Positions 48,708 to 58,441 of a stretch of 64,000 nt of DNA are shown one piece after another. How positions within the stretch are numbered: the first letter of the stretch is position 1; the number at the start of each line of letters is the position of its first letter. Origin of the DNA: Haemophilus influenzae. Lineage in GTDB: Bacteria > Pseudomonadota > Gammaproteobacteria > Enterobacterales > Pasteurellaceae. The notes beneath the pieces are model-generated. The model searched no databases. It was not told where the DNA came from and saw only the letters and a program-made list of their open reading frames with translations. The stretch covers positions 1,488,001 to 1,552,000 of the forward strand of contig NZ_LS483411.1 in NCBI RefSeq assembly GCF_900475755.1, given 5' to 3'. The position numbers and the translations under genes were made by a program.

Positions 48708-49952
48708 ATGACAAACCAAACTTCTTCTTTTCCTTCGGAAAATCAAAGCAAATTAAAACAATCTTTCGTTGGCCTACAAATGCTCTTCGTCGCATTTGGT
48801 GCGCTTGTTCTTGTACCATTAATTACAGGCCTTGATTCCAATACGGCATTATTAACAGCAGGCGTTGGCACTCTACTTTTCCAATTTTGTACAGGCAAAC
48901 AAGTGCCTATTTTCTTGGCATCATCTTTTGCCTTTATCGCGCCCATTCAATATGGTGTTCAAACTTGGGGTATTGCGACTACGATGGGCGGTTTAGCGTT
49001 TACTGGGCTTGTTTATTTCGCCTTGAGTACGTTAGTAAAATTACGGGGAGCAGAAGCACTACAACGTTTTTTCCCACCAGTGGTTGTTGGGCCAGTAATT
49101 ATTATCATTGGCATGGGGCTTGCACCTATTGCGGTGGATATGTCATTAGGTAAAAACAGTAACTATGCTTATAACGACGCAGTATTAGTTTCAATGGTAA
49201 CGCTTCTTACCACTTTATCTGTGGCTGTATTTGCCAAAGGATTGATGAAACTTATTCCAATAATGTTCGGTATTACCGTAGGCTATATTTTGTGTTTGTT
49301 TCTGGGTTTAATTAATTTCCAACCAGTTATTGATGCACCTTGGTTCAGTTTGCCCAAATTAACGACACCTGAATTTAACCTAGAAGCTATTCTTTATATG
49401 TTACCAATTGCTATTGCCCCTGCCGTAGAACACGTTGGTGGTATTATGGCGATTAGCTCTGTGACAGGTAAAGATTTTCTAAAAAAACCAGGATTACACC
49501 GCACTTTATTAGGCGATGGCGTCGCTACTGCTGCAGCTTCTTTAGTGGGCGGTCCGCCTAATACGACTTATGCGGAAGTTACTGGTGCTGTGATGCTAAC
49601 ACGCAACTTTAACCCAAATATTATGACTTGGGCTGCAGTTTGGGCTATTGCGATTTCATTCTGTGGAAAAGTAGGCGCATTCCTATCAACCATTCCAACG
49701 ATTGTAATGGGTGGAATTATGATGCTTGTTTTCGGTTCAATCGCAGTCGTGGGCATTAGCACCTTAATTCGTGGCAAAGTTGATGTTACCGAAGCGCGTA
49801 ATCTATGTATTATTTCTGTTGTAATGACATTTGGTATCGGCAATATGTTTGTAGATGTGGGTAACGTATCACTAAAAGGTATCAGCTTATGTGCGATTGT
49901 TGCTATCATCTTAAACCTTGTTTTACCGAAAGCAAAAAATGAAGTAGAATAA
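48708..49952 (+). CDS. uraA: Uracil permease (nucleobase:cation symporter 2)
   Basis: UraA is a proton-coupled uracil importer in the inner membrane, of the NCS2 family. It is 414 aa with about 14 helices. The family signature appears in [20 protein letters not shown] and the following [18 protein letters not shown]. It pairs with upp for uracil salvage and precedes hda, the same order as in E. coli (upp-uraA-hda). A GAG ribosome site precedes the ATG. Confidence 0.96.
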   Translation: MTNQTSSFPSENQSKLKQSFVGLQMLFVAFGALVLVPLITGLDSNTALLTAGVGTLLFQFCTGKQVPIFLASSFAFIAPIQYGVQTWGIATTMGGLAFTGLVYFALSTLVKLRGAEALQRFFPPVVVGPVIIIIGMGLAPIAVDMSLGKNSNYAYNDAVLVSMVTLLTTLSVAVFAKGLMKLIPIMFGITVGYILCLFLGLINFQPVIDAPWFSLPKLTTPEFNLEAILYMLPIAIAPAVEHVGGIMAISSVTGKDFLKKPGLHRTLLGDGVATAAASLVGGPPNTTYAEVTGAVMLTRNFNPNIMTWAAVWAIAISFCGKVGAFLSTIPTIVMGGIMMLVFGSIAVVGISTLIRGKVDVTEARNLCIISVVMTFGIGNMFVDVGNVSLKGISLCAIVAIILNLVLPKAKNEVE

Positions 49953-49962
49953 TCCTCATTTC

Positions 49963-49991
49963 AAAGGGTTAAATTATCATTTAGCCCTTTC
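49963..49991 (+). terminator. Hairpin after uraA
   Basis: AAAGGG-TTAAAT and ATTTAG-CCCTTT form an imperfect stem around TATC, followed by CTT. Termination is probably partial, which would allow transcription into hda. Confidence 0.6.
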
Positions 49992-50017
49992 TTACTTAAT
50001 CTGTACTACATAAACAT

Positions 50018-50713
50018 TTGAATAAGCAGCTTCCCTTACCCATTCATCAAATTGATGATGCCACATTAGAAAACTTTTACGGCGATAATAATCTTTTATT
50101 GCTCGATTCTTTACGCAAAAATTCATCTGATTTAAAACAACCGTTTTTCTATATTTGGGGAGATAAAGGCTCTGGTAAAACCCATTTACTTAGAGCATTC
50201 AGTAACGAATATTTAATCAATCAACGTACTGCTATTTATGTACCCCTTAGCAAATCTCAATATTTTTCTACCGCAGTTCTTGAAAATTTAGAACAGCAAG
50301 AATTAGTATGCTTAGATGATTTACAAAGCGTCATAGGAAATGATGAATGGGAATTAGCTATTTTTGATCTATTCAATCGAATTAAAGCAAGTGGGAAAAC
50401 GCTTTTACTAATTAGTGCAGATAAATCGCCTTCCGCACTTTCTGTAAAATTACCTGATTTAAACTCTCGCTTGACTTGGGGCGAAATTTATCAATTAAAT
50501 TCATTAACAGATGAACAAAAAGTCGAAGTACTACAGCATACAGCTTACCAACGAGGATTCCAATTATCTGACGAAACTGCAAATTTTTTAATTACACGAC
50601 TAGCACGAGATATGCATACTTTATTTGAAGCACTTGATCTACTAGATAAAGCATCATTGCAAGCACAACGAAATCTCACAATTCCTTTCGTCAAAGAAAT
50701 TTTAAACCTATAA
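50018..50713 (+). CDS. hda: DnaA regulatory inactivator Hda
   Basis: Hda binds the DNA-loaded sliding clamp and stimulates ATP hydrolysis by DnaA, preventing re-initiation. It is 231 aa and starts with TTG. This start is supported because the next residues, MNKQLPLP, contain the clamp-binding motif QLPLP that must be N-terminal. The AAA+ domain has Walker A GDKGSGKTH, Walker B LVCLDDLQSV and the arginine finger region DLNSRLTWG. The rare start and lack of a good ribosome site suggest low expression. Confidence 0.93.
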   Translation: MNKQLPLPIHQIDDATLENFYGDNNLLLLDSLRKNSSDLKQPFFYIWGDKGSGKTHLLRAFSNEYLINQRTAIYVPLSKSQYFSTAVLENLEQQELVCLDDLQSVIGNDEWELAIFDLFNRIKASGKTLLLISADKSPSALSVKLPDLNSRLTWGEIYQLNSLTDEQKVEVLQHTAYQRGFQLSDETANFLITRLARDMHTLFEALDLLDKASLQAQRNLTIPFVKEILNL

Positions 50714-50716
50714 CAA

Positions 50717-50740
50717 AAAAGGCACTAATGTTGCCTTCTT
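50717..50740. terminator. Terminator between hda and yciH
   Basis: AAAAAAGGCA and TTGCCTTCTT pair imperfectly around CTAATG, with A and T runs on the two sides. The two genes converge on it. Confidence 0.7.
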
Positions 50741-50742
50741 AA

Positions 50743-51063
50743 TCATCCACCTGATAATTTAACTTTAAACCCTTTTTGCTCTAATAATTGCTTGAGCAAA
50801 TCTCGTTTTTCCCCTTGAATTTCAATAATACCATTTTTAACTGATCCGCCACATCCACAACGTTTCTTTAATTCTACAGCTAATTTTTTCAAATCCTCGT
50901 CAGATAAATCTAAACCAGTTATAACCGATACACCCGCACCTTTCCTACCACTTGTTTGTTTTTGGATACGTACAACACCGTCTCCTTTTGGGCGAACTAC
51001 AGAAGCCTTTTCCTCTTTAATTCGCCCCACATCTGTAGAATACACTAAAACAGAATCTGACAT
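50743..51063 (-). CDS. yciH: SUI1/eIF1-like translation factor YciH
   Basis: This 106-aa protein has the SUI1 fold (residues about 30-106, with VRPKGDGVVRIQKQTSGRKG and the RCGCGGSVKNG motif). E. coli YciH affects the accuracy of initiation factor selection. It starts five bases after pyrF ends and is the last gene of lapA-lapB-pyrF-yciH, the same order as in E. coli. Confidence 0.94.
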   Translation of the reverse strand: MSDSVLVYSTDVGRIKEEKASVVRPKGDGVVRIQKQTSGRKGAGVSVITGLDLSDEDLKKLAVELKKRCGCGGSVKNGIIEIQGEKRDLLKQLLEQKGFKVKLSGG

Positions 51064-51068
51064 TATGA

Positions 51069-51761
51069 TTACCCAATAGATACATTAATAGAACGGAGAA
51101 CCTCCGCAGGATTATCCGCTTGAGTTATAGGGCGTCCAATAACTAAATAATCTGAACCTGCACAAATTGCTGCAGTAGGCGTCATCACACGTCGTTGATC
51201 GCCAAAATCAGTTCCTATTGGACGAATCCCCGGTGTAACTAATTTAAACTCTTTACCACAAGTATTACGTAAAATTTCAACTTCTTGAGGGGAACAGACT
51301 ACACCATCTAAACCCGCCCGTTGGGTTAAATGAGCTAAGCGTAAAACTTGTTCCATTGGCGATGCATTAATCCCAATTTGTAATAAATCCAAATCTTCCA
51401 TACTGGTTAATACCGTCACGGCAATAAGCAATGGCGCATCTTTCCCATAAGGTTCAAGAATTTTCTTCGCCTCTTCCATCATACGCAAGCCACCACTTGC
51501 GTGTAAATCCACCATCCATACGCCTAAATCAGCAGCAGAACGAACTGCTCTTGCTACCGTATTTGGAATATCGTGATATTTAAGATCCAAAAAAACATCA
51601 AAGTTACGTTGATGTAATTGTTTTACAAAATTAATACCAAGTGTAGTAAACATTTCTTTACCCACTTTTAATCGACACAAACTTGGATCAATTTGATCAA
51701 CTAAAGCAAGAGCCTCTGCTTCTTTCTCATAATCCAATGCCACAATAATTTTGCTTGTCAT
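51069..51761 (-). CDS. pyrF: Orotidine 5'-phosphate decarboxylase
   Basis: PyrF makes UMP from orotidine monophosphate, the last step of pyrimidine synthesis. It is a 230-aa TIM barrel. The catalytic Lys and Asp residues are in [17 protein letters not shown], and the phosphate-binding end has [14 protein letters not shown]. It lies 23 bases after lapB in the conserved operon. Confidence 0.97.
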   Translation of the reverse strand: MTSKIIVALDYEKEAEALALVDQIDPSLCRLKVGKEMFTTLGINFVKQLHQRNFDVFLDLKYHDIPNTVARAVRSAADLGVWMVDLHASGGLRMMEEAKKILEPYGKDAPLLIAVTVLTSMEDLDLLQIGINASPMEQVLRLAHLTQRAGLDGVVCSPQEVEILRNTCGKEFKLVTPGIRPIGTDFGDQRRVMTPTAAICAGSDYLVIGRPITQADNPAEVLRSINVSIG

Positions 51762-51784
51762 AATGTTACCTCACTGAGTATCAA

Positions 51785-52975
51785 TTAATTATGTTCTTGA
51801 TTTGAAACCGGTTTAATACTTTCCCATTGACGGCAAGATGGGCAATTCCACAATAGCTTATGAATTTGATAACCACAATTTGTACAACGATAAGGCGATG
51901 TTTGCTTAATCCTTTCGCCAACCATTTTATGTAATAAAATTAAGCTTTCTTTTCCCCGCCCGTCTTCTGCATCATCAATTTGATACTGCATAAAACGATG
52001 GAAAATTAAAGTACTTGGATTTTTTGTAAGTTGTTGATAAAGCTTAGCTTGCGCAGCAGACTTACCATCTTTTTCTTCAATTAATTTGACTAGAGCTAGT
52101 TCTACTTCATCATTATTAATAATTTGACCTGCACGAATTAAAAATAACTCAAAATTATCTAACTGATTTAATTCTTCATAACAATGTTTTAAAGGTGACA
52201 AAATTTCACCCGTATAATCTGGATTTTGCTCCAAAACATTTTCTAAAATTTCTACTGCTTGTTGATATTGACCGTCAAGCATTGCTAAATTTGCAAGCAA
52301 TAAAGAAGCGCGAACACAAGTCGGAGAAACCGACAAAGCCTTTTGTAAAACACTGCGTTTTTCAACCGCACTTTCAGGCTCTAAACTTTGTGAATATTCA
52401 CAATAACATTGCGCAAGTTCAATATTATTCTCTTGTGGCTTTATTTTAGCGAGTTTTTCAGCAATATTGACTGCTTTTTTCCATTCTTTTGTTTTTTGAT
52501 AAATCACTAAAAGTTGCTGTAAAGCATTTTCTGCAAATTCAGGTTCATCTACTAGTAAAATATAAAGATTCTCAGCTCGGTCAAAAAAACCAACCACCAT
52601 AAAATCTCGAGCAAGCTGTTGTTTTGCAAGTAATTTTTGTTCAAAAGTATAATTAGGACTAAGATCTAAAGCTTGATGAATACGCAATGCACGATCAACT
52701 TCGCCTCGAGAACGAAACAGATTACCAAGTGTAAGCTCGGCTTCAAATTGGGAGTGGCTTTCGATTTCATTTTCGATTTCTTGCTTTTGCAACATATCTA
52801 AAAACAAATCTACAGCTTTATCAGTTTGATTAGAAAGTAAAAAATTCACTCCCGTAACATAATCTCGGGAGAGTTTATTACTTATGTCATCTTGATCTTT
52901 CTTCGCACTACGCCGCCCCATATACCAGCCATAGGCAGCAGCAATAGGCAATAATAGAAAGAGTAATTCTATCAT
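51785..52975 (-). CDS. lapB: Lipopolysaccharide assembly protein LapB (YciM)
   Basis: LapB is a membrane-anchored TPR protein that, with FtsH, controls LpxC level and so the amount of lipid A made. It is 396 aa. One N-terminal helix (LLFLLLPIAAAYGWYMG) is followed by several TPR repeats and a C-terminal rubredoxin-like zinc domain (CTNCGYQIHKLLWNCPSC). Its first base overlaps the last base of lapA, so the two are coupled. Confidence 0.94.
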   Translation of the reverse strand: MIELLFLLLPIAAAYGWYMGRRSAKKDQDDISNKLSRDYVTGVNFLLSNQTDKAVDLFLDMLQKQEIENEIESHSQFEAELTLGNLFRSRGEVDRALRIHQALDLSPNYTFEQKLLAKQQLARDFMVVGFFDRAENLYILLVDEPEFAENALQQLLVIYQKTKEWKKAVNIAEKLAKIKPQENNIELAQCYCEYSQSLEPESAVEKRSVLQKALSVSPTCVRASLLLANLAMLDGQYQQAVEILENVLEQNPDYTGEILSPLKHCYEELNQLDNFELFLIRAGQIINNDEVELALVKLIEEKDGKSAAQAKLYQQLTKNPSTLIFHRFMQYQIDDAEDGRGKESLILLHKMVGERIKQTSPYRCTNCGYQIHKLLWNCPSCRQWESIKPVSNQEHN

Positions 52976-53268
52976 TAAGCGACCTTATCGCGCGTAGTCG
53001 TCAATTCATTGATTTGTAAAGTCTGACGTTTCACTTGACGAGCTAGTGCCATATTTTTTAATTTTAACTTAATATAGAAAAAAGCAGTAATTAACCAACC
53101 AAGAATTAAACCTAACCCAAATAAAATAGCAACGAGGCTTGAAAGCTGAAACTGACTTTCTGCCACAATATAATTAAATGTAATAATCTGATCGTTATTC
53201 GCACCAATAGTAATTGCAACTAACACAATAGCAATAAAGATCACAATGCCTAAAATATATTTAATCAT
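52975..53268 (-). CDS. lapA: Lipopolysaccharide assembly protein LapA
   Basis: This 97-aa inner-membrane protein has two helices (ILGIVIFIAIVLVAITIG and LVAILFGLGLILGWLITAFFYI) and a C-terminal coiled-coil tail that reaches into the cytoplasm. It is the DUF1049/LapA family partner of LapB. It is 79 bases after ihfB, with a ribosome site AAAGGAAA before its ATG. Confidence 0.9.
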   Translation of the reverse strand: MIKYILGIVIFIAIVLVAITIGANNDQIITFNYIVAESQFQLSSLVAILFGLGLILGWLITAFFYIKLKLKNMALARQVKRQTLQINELTTTRDKVA

Positions 53269-53347
53269 TTCATTTCCTTTCCTTTAAAATATTTGTAACC
53301 CAAAATAAACTTTTTAATCAAAAATATTTTAATTAAATTTTAATCAA

Positions 53348-53632
53348 TTAAGCCTGAACATCCACTCTAGCTTTTAATTCTTTACCCGCTTTAAAATATG
53401 GAACAGACTTAGCTGATAAGTTTACTGAATCGCCTGTTTTCGGATTTCTTCCCAAACGTGGTTGCCGATGATGTAAAGAAAAGCTACCAAAACCTCGAAT
53501 TTCAACACGATCACCATTTTCAAGAGATTGAGAAATAAACTCTAAAATATCTTTTACCATATTTTCAATTTCTTTTGCAGGTAAAGTCGGCTGTTTTGCT
53601 AACAATTTTTCTATAAGTTCTGACTTAGTCAT
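53348..53632 (-). CDS. ihfB: Integration host factor subunit beta
   Basis: IhfB pairs with IhfA to bend DNA sharply at specific sites, aiding replication, transcription and recombination. It is 94 aa. The DNA-binding arm carries [25 protein letters not shown] sequence with the minor-groove proline in RNPKTG. It follows rpsA as in E. coli. Confidence 0.96.
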   Translation of the reverse strand: MTKSELIEKLLAKQPTLPAKEIENMVKDILEFISQSLENGDRVEIRGFGSFSLHHRQPRLGRNPKTGDSVNLSAKSVPYFKAGKELKARVDVQA

Positions 53633-53715
53633 CGTCTATGCTTCCTTAATATTATTTAAATTAAGATCTATTGATAATAAATTACACAAATATATTAGCA
53701 ATAACTCCTAACAAA

Positions 53716-53742
53716 TAAGGCTGGACATCAGCCCAGCCTTAT
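53716..53742 (-). terminator. Hairpin between rpsA and ihfB
   Basis: AAGGCTGG and CCAGCCTT form an 8-bp GC-rich stem around ACATCAGC, with TTATT on the minus-strand side. It is just after the rpsA stop and may partly separate ihfB from the abundant rpsA message. Confidence 0.75.
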
Positions 53743-53754
53743 TACGTGAATTAA

Positions 53755-55404
53755 TTATTCACCTTTAGCTGCTTTAAATGCTTCAGCCATTGCATTTGGA
53801 ATAACAATATCTTCTTGTTTGTTATTTACACTTGCAACTGCCGCAGCTTCTTCAGCTTGATCTTTTGCTTTCACTGATAAGTGAACAATACGAGATTTAC
53901 GATCTACCCCAGTATATTTCGCTTCAACAACATCGCCAACAGCTACTTCATTTGTTAAATCAGCAGAACGGATATAACCTTCAACACCTCCTGCTAATTC
54001 AACTTTAGCACCTTTAGCATCTGCTTCAACAACAGTTGCAGATACTACCGCACCTTTTTTGTTGATTGCGACGAAGTTATTGAATGGATCTTCTTCAAGT
54101 TGTTTAATACCTAAAGAGATACGTTCTTTTACTGCATCAACAGCTAATACAACAGCTGACACTTCGTCACCTTTTTTGTATTGACGAACAGCTTCTTCGC
54201 CTGAAATACTCCAAGAAATATCAGATAAGTGAACTAAACCATCGATACCACCTTCAAGACCGATGAAGATACCGAAATCAGTGATAGACTTGATTTTACC
54301 CGTTACTTTATCGCCTTTGTTGTGAGTATCAGCAAATTGAGTCCAAGGGTTAGCTTTACATTGTTTTAAGCCTAAAGAAATACGACGACGTTCTTCATCA
54401 ATTTCTAATACCATTACTTCTACAGTATCGCCTAAGCTAACCACTTTAGATGGGTGGATATTTTTATTAGTCCAATCCATTTCTGAAACGTGAACTAAAC
54501 CTTCAACGCCATCTAAGATTTCAACGAAACAGCCATAGTCAGTTAAGTTAGTTACTTTACCTGTTAATTTGCTGTTTACAGGATGGTTTTCAGCAATTGC
54601 TGCCCATGGATCTTGACCTAATTGTTTTAAGCCTAAAGATACGCGAGTACGATCTTTATCGAATTTTAATACTTTAACAGTTACTTCATCGCCAACATTT
54701 ACGATTTCACTTGGGTGTTTAACACGTTTCCAAGCCATATCTGTGATATGTAATAAACCATCAACACCACCAAGATCAACGAATGCACCGTACTCAGTTA
54801 AGTTTTTAACGATACCTTTAACTTCTGAACCTTCAACAAGATTTTCTAATACTTGTTCACGTTCTTGGCTGTTTTCAGATTCAATTACTGCACGACGAGA
54901 AACAACAACGTTGTTACGTTTTTGATCTAATTTGATTACTTTGAATTCTAATTCTTTACCAAGTAAGTGATCTGCTTCACGCGCTGGACGAGTATCAACT
55001 AAAGAACCTGGTAAGAATGCACGAACACCGTTTAACTCAACTGTGAAGCCACCTTTCACTTTGCCGTTGATTAAACCGATAACGGTCGCTTTTTCTTCGT
55101 AAGCTTTTTCTAATTCAATCCAAGATTCGTGACGAACAGCTTTCTCACGAGAAAGTTTAGTTTCGCCGAAACCATCTTCAACTGCATCTAAAGCAACATT
55201 TACAGTATCGCCAACTTGGATTTCAAGTTCGCCTTGTGCATTTAAAAATTCAGCAACTGGAATTGCAGACTCAGATTTTAAACCTGCATCAACAAGCACA
55301 AAGCCTTTTTGGATAGCTACTACAGTACCGCCAACGATTGAACCTTGACGAGTTTCAAGGCCTTTTAATGATTCTTCAAAAAGTTGAGCAAAAGATTCTG
55401 ACAT
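53755..55404 (-). CDS. rpsA: 30S ribosomal protein S1
   Basis: S1 helps the ribosome bind mRNAs with weak Shine-Dalgarno sequences. It is 549 aa with six S1 RNA-binding domains. Domains 3-6 show repeated signatures such as [37 protein letters not shown] and [19 protein letters not shown]. The codon use is that of a highly expressed gene. cmk lies upstream on the same strand. Confidence 0.98.
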   Translation of the reverse strand: MSESFAQLFEESLKGLETRQGSIVGGTVVAIQKGFVLVDAGLKSESAIPVAEFLNAQGELEIQVGDTVNVALDAVEDGFGETKLSREKAVRHESWIELEKAYEEKATVIGLINGKVKGGFTVELNGVRAFLPGSLVDTRPAREADHLLGKELEFKVIKLDQKRNNVVVSRRAVIESENSQEREQVLENLVEGSEVKGIVKNLTEYGAFVDLGGVDGLLHITDMAWKRVKHPSEIVNVGDEVTVKVLKFDKDRTRVSLGLKQLGQDPWAAIAENHPVNSKLTGKVTNLTDYGCFVEILDGVEGLVHVSEMDWTNKNIHPSKVVSLGDTVEVMVLEIDEERRRISLGLKQCKANPWTQFADTHNKGDKVTGKIKSITDFGIFIGLEGGIDGLVHLSDISWSISGEEAVRQYKKGDEVSAVVLAVDAVKERISLGIKQLEEDPFNNFVAINKKGAVVSATVVEADAKGAKVELAGGVEGYIRSADLTNEVAVGDVVEAKYTGVDRKSRIVHLSVKAKDQAEEAAAVASVNNKQEDIVIPNAMAEAFKAAKGE

Positions 55405-55506
55405 ATAAATAATCTTCTTAATTTAAGTTAATAACATCCACATTAAAATCCATAAAATGCGGGGTTGAGGATAAATGCTTATTCTTCCTTGAACAAACAG
55501 TTAAAT

Positions 55507-56178
55507 CTAAACTGATACCTTTTCTTGAATATAAGATAATGCTTGATCGATTACTTCATCGATACTCAAGCTTGTGCTATCCAATAATAAAGCATCATCT
55601 GCTGGTTTTAGCGGCGCAACTTCACGATTTCTATCACGAAAATCACGCTCTTTTATCTCGGCTAAAATCTGTGCAAAGTTACCATTTATTCCTTTATTTT
55701 GCAACTGTTTATAGCGTCTTTTTGCACGTTCTTCAGCACTTGCATCTAAAAATAATTTTACTTGTGCATTTGGGAATACAACTGTTCCCATATCTCTACC
55801 ATCCGCAATTAATCCATCATTTTTCGCAAAATCTTGCTGAAGTTGTAACAAAGCTGACCGCACTTTTTGAAAAACTGCTACTTTTGACGCAGCATCTGCC
55901 ACTTCTTGCGTGCGAATTAAACGGCTCACATCCATTCCTGCAAGCAAAATGTTTACCTCGCCATTTTGAGGAATAAATTGAATATCTAAATGACGTGCTA
56001 ATTCTGCTAAATCTGTTTCATTTGTTAGATCAGTTTTACGTTGCAACGCTGCCAATGCAGTAACGCGATAAATCGCCCCACTATCCAACAGTGCATAGCC
56101 CAACTTTTCAGCCAACGCGTAACAAAGCGTCCCTTTCCCAGCACCACTAGGCCCATCAACAGTAATAATCACTCCCAT
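55507..56178 (-). CDS. cmk: Cytidylate kinase
   Basis: Cmk phosphorylates CMP and dCMP with ATP. I start at ATG 56178, after AAGGA, giving 223 aa; the open frame extends 41 codons further with no support. The P-loop is GPSGAGKGT, the CMP-binding region has DSGAIYRV and [13 protein letters not shown], and the lid carries [10 protein letters not shown]. It heads the cmk-rpsA-ihfB block. From memory, strain Rd has a second cmk copy elsewhere next to pdxST. Confidence 0.96.
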   Translation of the reverse strand: MGVIITVDGPSGAGKGTLCYALAEKLGYALLDSGAIYRVTALAALQRKTDLTNETDLAELARHLDIQFIPQNGEVNILLAGMDVSRLIRTQEVADAASKVAVFQKVRSALLQLQQDFAKNDGLIADGRDMGTVVFPNAQVKLFLDASAEERAKRRYKQLQNKGINGNFAQILAEIKERDFRDRNREVAPLKPADDALLLDSTSLSIDEVIDQALSYIQEKVSV

Positions 56179-56646
56179 ACAAATTATCCTTTCATTATCA
56201 AAATTTTGCGCATTATAGAGACAATTGCCCCTCATTACCATCCTAGAGATTATTACTAGCTTCCATGTTTTGTATGGCTTATCTAATAAAGTTAATTTCA
56301 CAAGCTCTAGGAAGGCGTAAACTCTCTTTCAAGCCTTTTTTCTTAAATTTCAGAAAATCTAACCGCATAGAAAAAAGGTTTTAAAAACATTTCAAAGTTT
56401 TTAATAACTATTGTAGCACTTAAGGACGAAATTCTTTCAGCTAAAGTAGCGCTTTTTTCTATTATTAAATTGGACAATCCTTCTGACATTCTACACTTGG
56501 TTTATACAAAAAACTGAAATTAAGCACGCTAGACATTATGCCTTTTAATATATACGCATTTTTTCAAACTTGTTCTAAAGACTTTTCTACATTACAATAA
56601 AAAACGTAGCTATCAATACAAATAATCAAATAATGAGGACAAAGAA
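56179..56646. other. Gene-free stretch between cmk and pdxS
   Basis: This 468-base A/T-rich gap holds the cmk promoter region on the minus strand and the pdxS promoter at 56570-56598. I see no open reading frame with a ribosome site, no uptake signal and no long repeat. It may contain the junction where the pdxST segment joined the Haemophilus chromosome, but I cannot place that junction. Confidence 0.5.
56570..56598 (+). promoter_or_regulatory. Promoter of pdxS-pdxT
   Basis: A -35 TTGTTC and a -10 TACAAT are separated by 17 bases, with the pdxS ATG about 50 bases downstream behind a GAGG ribosome site. No PdxR-type regulator gene is adjacent, so I see no sign of the vitamin-responsive control known in some Gram-positives. 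Confidence 0.55.
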
Positions 56647-57522
56647 ATGGCTGAAAATCGTTATGAACTAAATAAAAACTTAGCACAGATGCTCAAAGGT
56701 GGAGTTATCATGGATGTTCAAAACCCTGAGCAAGCTCGCATTGCAGAAGCTGCTGGTGCAGCTGCAGTGATGGCTTTGGAACGAATTCCTGCAGATATTC
56801 GTGCTGTTGGAGGTGTCTCTCGCATGAGCGATCCTAAGATGATCAAGGAAATCCAAGGAGCAGTTAGCATTCCAGTTATGGCAAAAGTTAGAATTGGACA
56901 TTTCGTTGAAGCTCAGATTTTGGAAGCTATTGAAATTGACTATATTGATGAAAGTGAAGTGCTTTCTCCAGCTGACAACCGTTTCCATGTGGACAAGAAA
57001 GAATTCCAAGTACCTTTTGTATGTGGTGCCAAGGATTTGGGCGAGGCCTTGCGTCGTATCGCTGAAGGGGCTTCAATGATTCGTACAAAAGGAGAACCAG
57101 GAACAGGAGATATCGTCCAAGCTGTTCGCCATATGCGCATGATGAATCAAGAAATTCGTCGCATTCAAAATTTACGTGAGGACGAACTCTACGTTGCGGC
57201 CAAGGATTTACAAGTTCCTGTAGAATTGGTTCAATACGTCCATAACCATGGGAAATTGCCAGTTGTCAACTTCGCAGCTGGAGGAATTGCAACTCCAGCA
57301 GATGCAGCCTTGATGATGCAACTTGGCGCAGAGGGTGTCTTTGTTGGTTCAGGTATTTTTAAGTCAGGAGATCCTATAAAACGTGCGAGCGCTATTGTCA
57401 AAGCTGTAACTAACTATCGAAATCCACAAATCCTAGCACAAATCTCCGAAGATTTAGGTGAAGCCATGGTTGGTATCAATGAAAATGAAATCCAAATTCT
57501 CATGGCCGAGCGAGGAAAATAA
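56647..57522 (+). CDS. pdxS: Pyridoxal 5'-phosphate synthase subunit PdxS
   Basis: PdxS builds pyridoxal phosphate from ribose 5-phosphate, glyceraldehyde 3-phosphate and ammonia supplied by PdxT. It is 291 aa, a TIM barrel. The key residues Asp23, Lys80 (MAKVRIGHF) and Lys148 ([10 protein letters not shown]) are in place. The protein is close to the Streptococcus pneumoniae enzyme as I remember it. The codons also differ from the neighbours, with more AAG, GAG and TTG, which suggests acquisition from a streptococcus. Most gammaproteobacteria use the unrelated PdxA/PdxJ route. Confidence 0.97.
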   Translation: MAENRYELNKNLAQMLKGGVIMDVQNPEQARIAEAAGAAAVMALERIPADIRAVGGVSRMSDPKMIKEIQGAVSIPVMAKVRIGHFVEAQILEAIEIDYIDESEVLSPADNRFHVDKKEFQVPFVCGAKDLGEALRRIAEGASMIRTKGEPGTGDIVQAVRHMRMMNQEIRRIQNLREDELYVAAKDLQVPVELVQYVHNHGKLPVVNFAAGGIATPADAALMMQLGAEGVFVGSGIFKSGDPIKRASAIVKAVTNYRNPQILAQISEDLGEAMVGINENEIQILMAERGK

Positions 57523-58104
57523 ATGAAAATCGGAATATTAGCTCTACAAGGTGCCTTTGCGGAACATGCACGAATGCTAGAAAAATTAGGAATTGAAAGT
57601 GTCGAACTGAGAAATTTAAAAAATTTTCAACAATATTACAGTAATTTATCAGGTTTGATTCTACCTGGCGGTGAGTCAACCGCCATAGGAAAACTTTTAA
57701 GAGAGCTGCATATGCTGGAACCGATGAAACAAGCTATCTCTTCTGGCTTTCCTGTCTTTGGAACTTGTGCTGGTTTGATTCTGTTGGCTAAAGAGATTAC
57801 TTCTCAGAAAGAGAGTCATTTTGGAACGATGGACATTGTGGTTGAGAGGAATGCCTATGGACGCCAATTAGGAAGTTTCTATACAGAAGCAGATTGCAAA
57901 GGGGTTGGTAAAATTCCTATGACTTTTATCAGAGGACCTGTTATCAGTAGTGTTGGTAAAAAAGTCAATATTCTTGCAACGGTAAATAATAAAATCGTTG
58001 CAGCTCAAGAAAAGAATATGCTGGTAACATCATTTCATCCTGAATTAACAAATGACATGAGTTTGCATAAGTACTTTATTGATATATGTAAAGTAACAAG
58101 TTGA
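57523..58104 (+). CDS. pdxT: Pyridoxal 5'-phosphate synthase glutaminase subunit PdxT
   Basis: PdxT hydrolyses glutamine and channels ammonia to PdxS. It is 193 aa of the class-I amidotransferase type. The nucleophile Cys82 is in FGTCAGLIL, and His172 and Glu174 are in SFHPELT. The glycine-rich [11 protein letters not shown] loop binds glutamine. The ATG follows the pdxS stop immediately, so the genes are coupled. Like pdxS it resembles the streptococcal protein and contains no uptake signal. Its last codons lie inside the terminator palindrome. Confidence 0.96.
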   Translation: MKIGILALQGAFAEHARMLEKLGIESVELRNLKNFQQYYSNLSGLILPGGESTAIGKLLRELHMLEPMKQAISSGFPVFGTCAGLILLAKEITSQKESHFGTMDIVVERNAYGRQLGSFYTEADCKGVGKIPMTFIRGPVISSVGKKVNILATVNNKIVAAQEKNMLVTSFHPELTNDMSLHKYFIDICKVTS

Positions 58105-58130
58105 GAAAATATTTTCTCAATTTGTTACTT
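58091..58130 (+). terminator. 40-nt palindrome ending pdxT
   Basis: The two 20-base halves are inverted copies except for one position that can form a G-U pair. The repeat overlaps the last five codons and stop of pdxT. It is unusually long for a terminator and has no T run directly after it, so it may instead stabilise or end the transcript in another way. Confidence 0.65.
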
Positions 58131-58441
58131 GGATAGTATTGAAATTATCTCTGCCACTCTACACCTTTCTCCAAATCTCGGGTAGTTTCTCCTTGTTTTG
58201 ATTATTACCACTATCCTTGGCTTATTCAGCACGTATATTTTTATCTATCCATCTAATCAATATTTCATTTTATTCTATTAATTATCGGATAAATAAAAAT
58301 TAGTAATAAAAATGTAAAAAATGAAAAAAAAATGTTAAATTTTATGAGATATTGATCACATTTTCTTAAAATAGGTATATGATTTTTTTATATAAATCCA
58401 TAAAATCATCACATCTTTTACTCTAACTCTGAGGATATTTT
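58105..58441. other. Gene-free stretch between pdxT and lctP
   Basis: This 337-base A/T-rich gap holds the end of the pdxT palindrome, a CRP-like site at 58345-58360, a possible -10 TATGAT at 58378 and the lctP ribosome site region (GAGGA). I see no gene or uptake signal. Confidence 0.5.
58345..58360. promoter_or_regulatory. CRP-like site upstream of lctP
   Basis: TGAGA-TATTGA-TCACA matches the CRP consensus TGTGA-N6-TCACA with one mismatch. It is about 80-95 bases before the lctP start, near a TATGAT -10 box. Catabolite control of lactate uptake would make sense. Confidence 0.55.

Noticed and set aside
56179..56301. Upstream extension of cmk
   Set aside because: The frame is open for 41 more codons, but the P-loop of the family begins right after the ATG at 56178, which has a good ribosome site.
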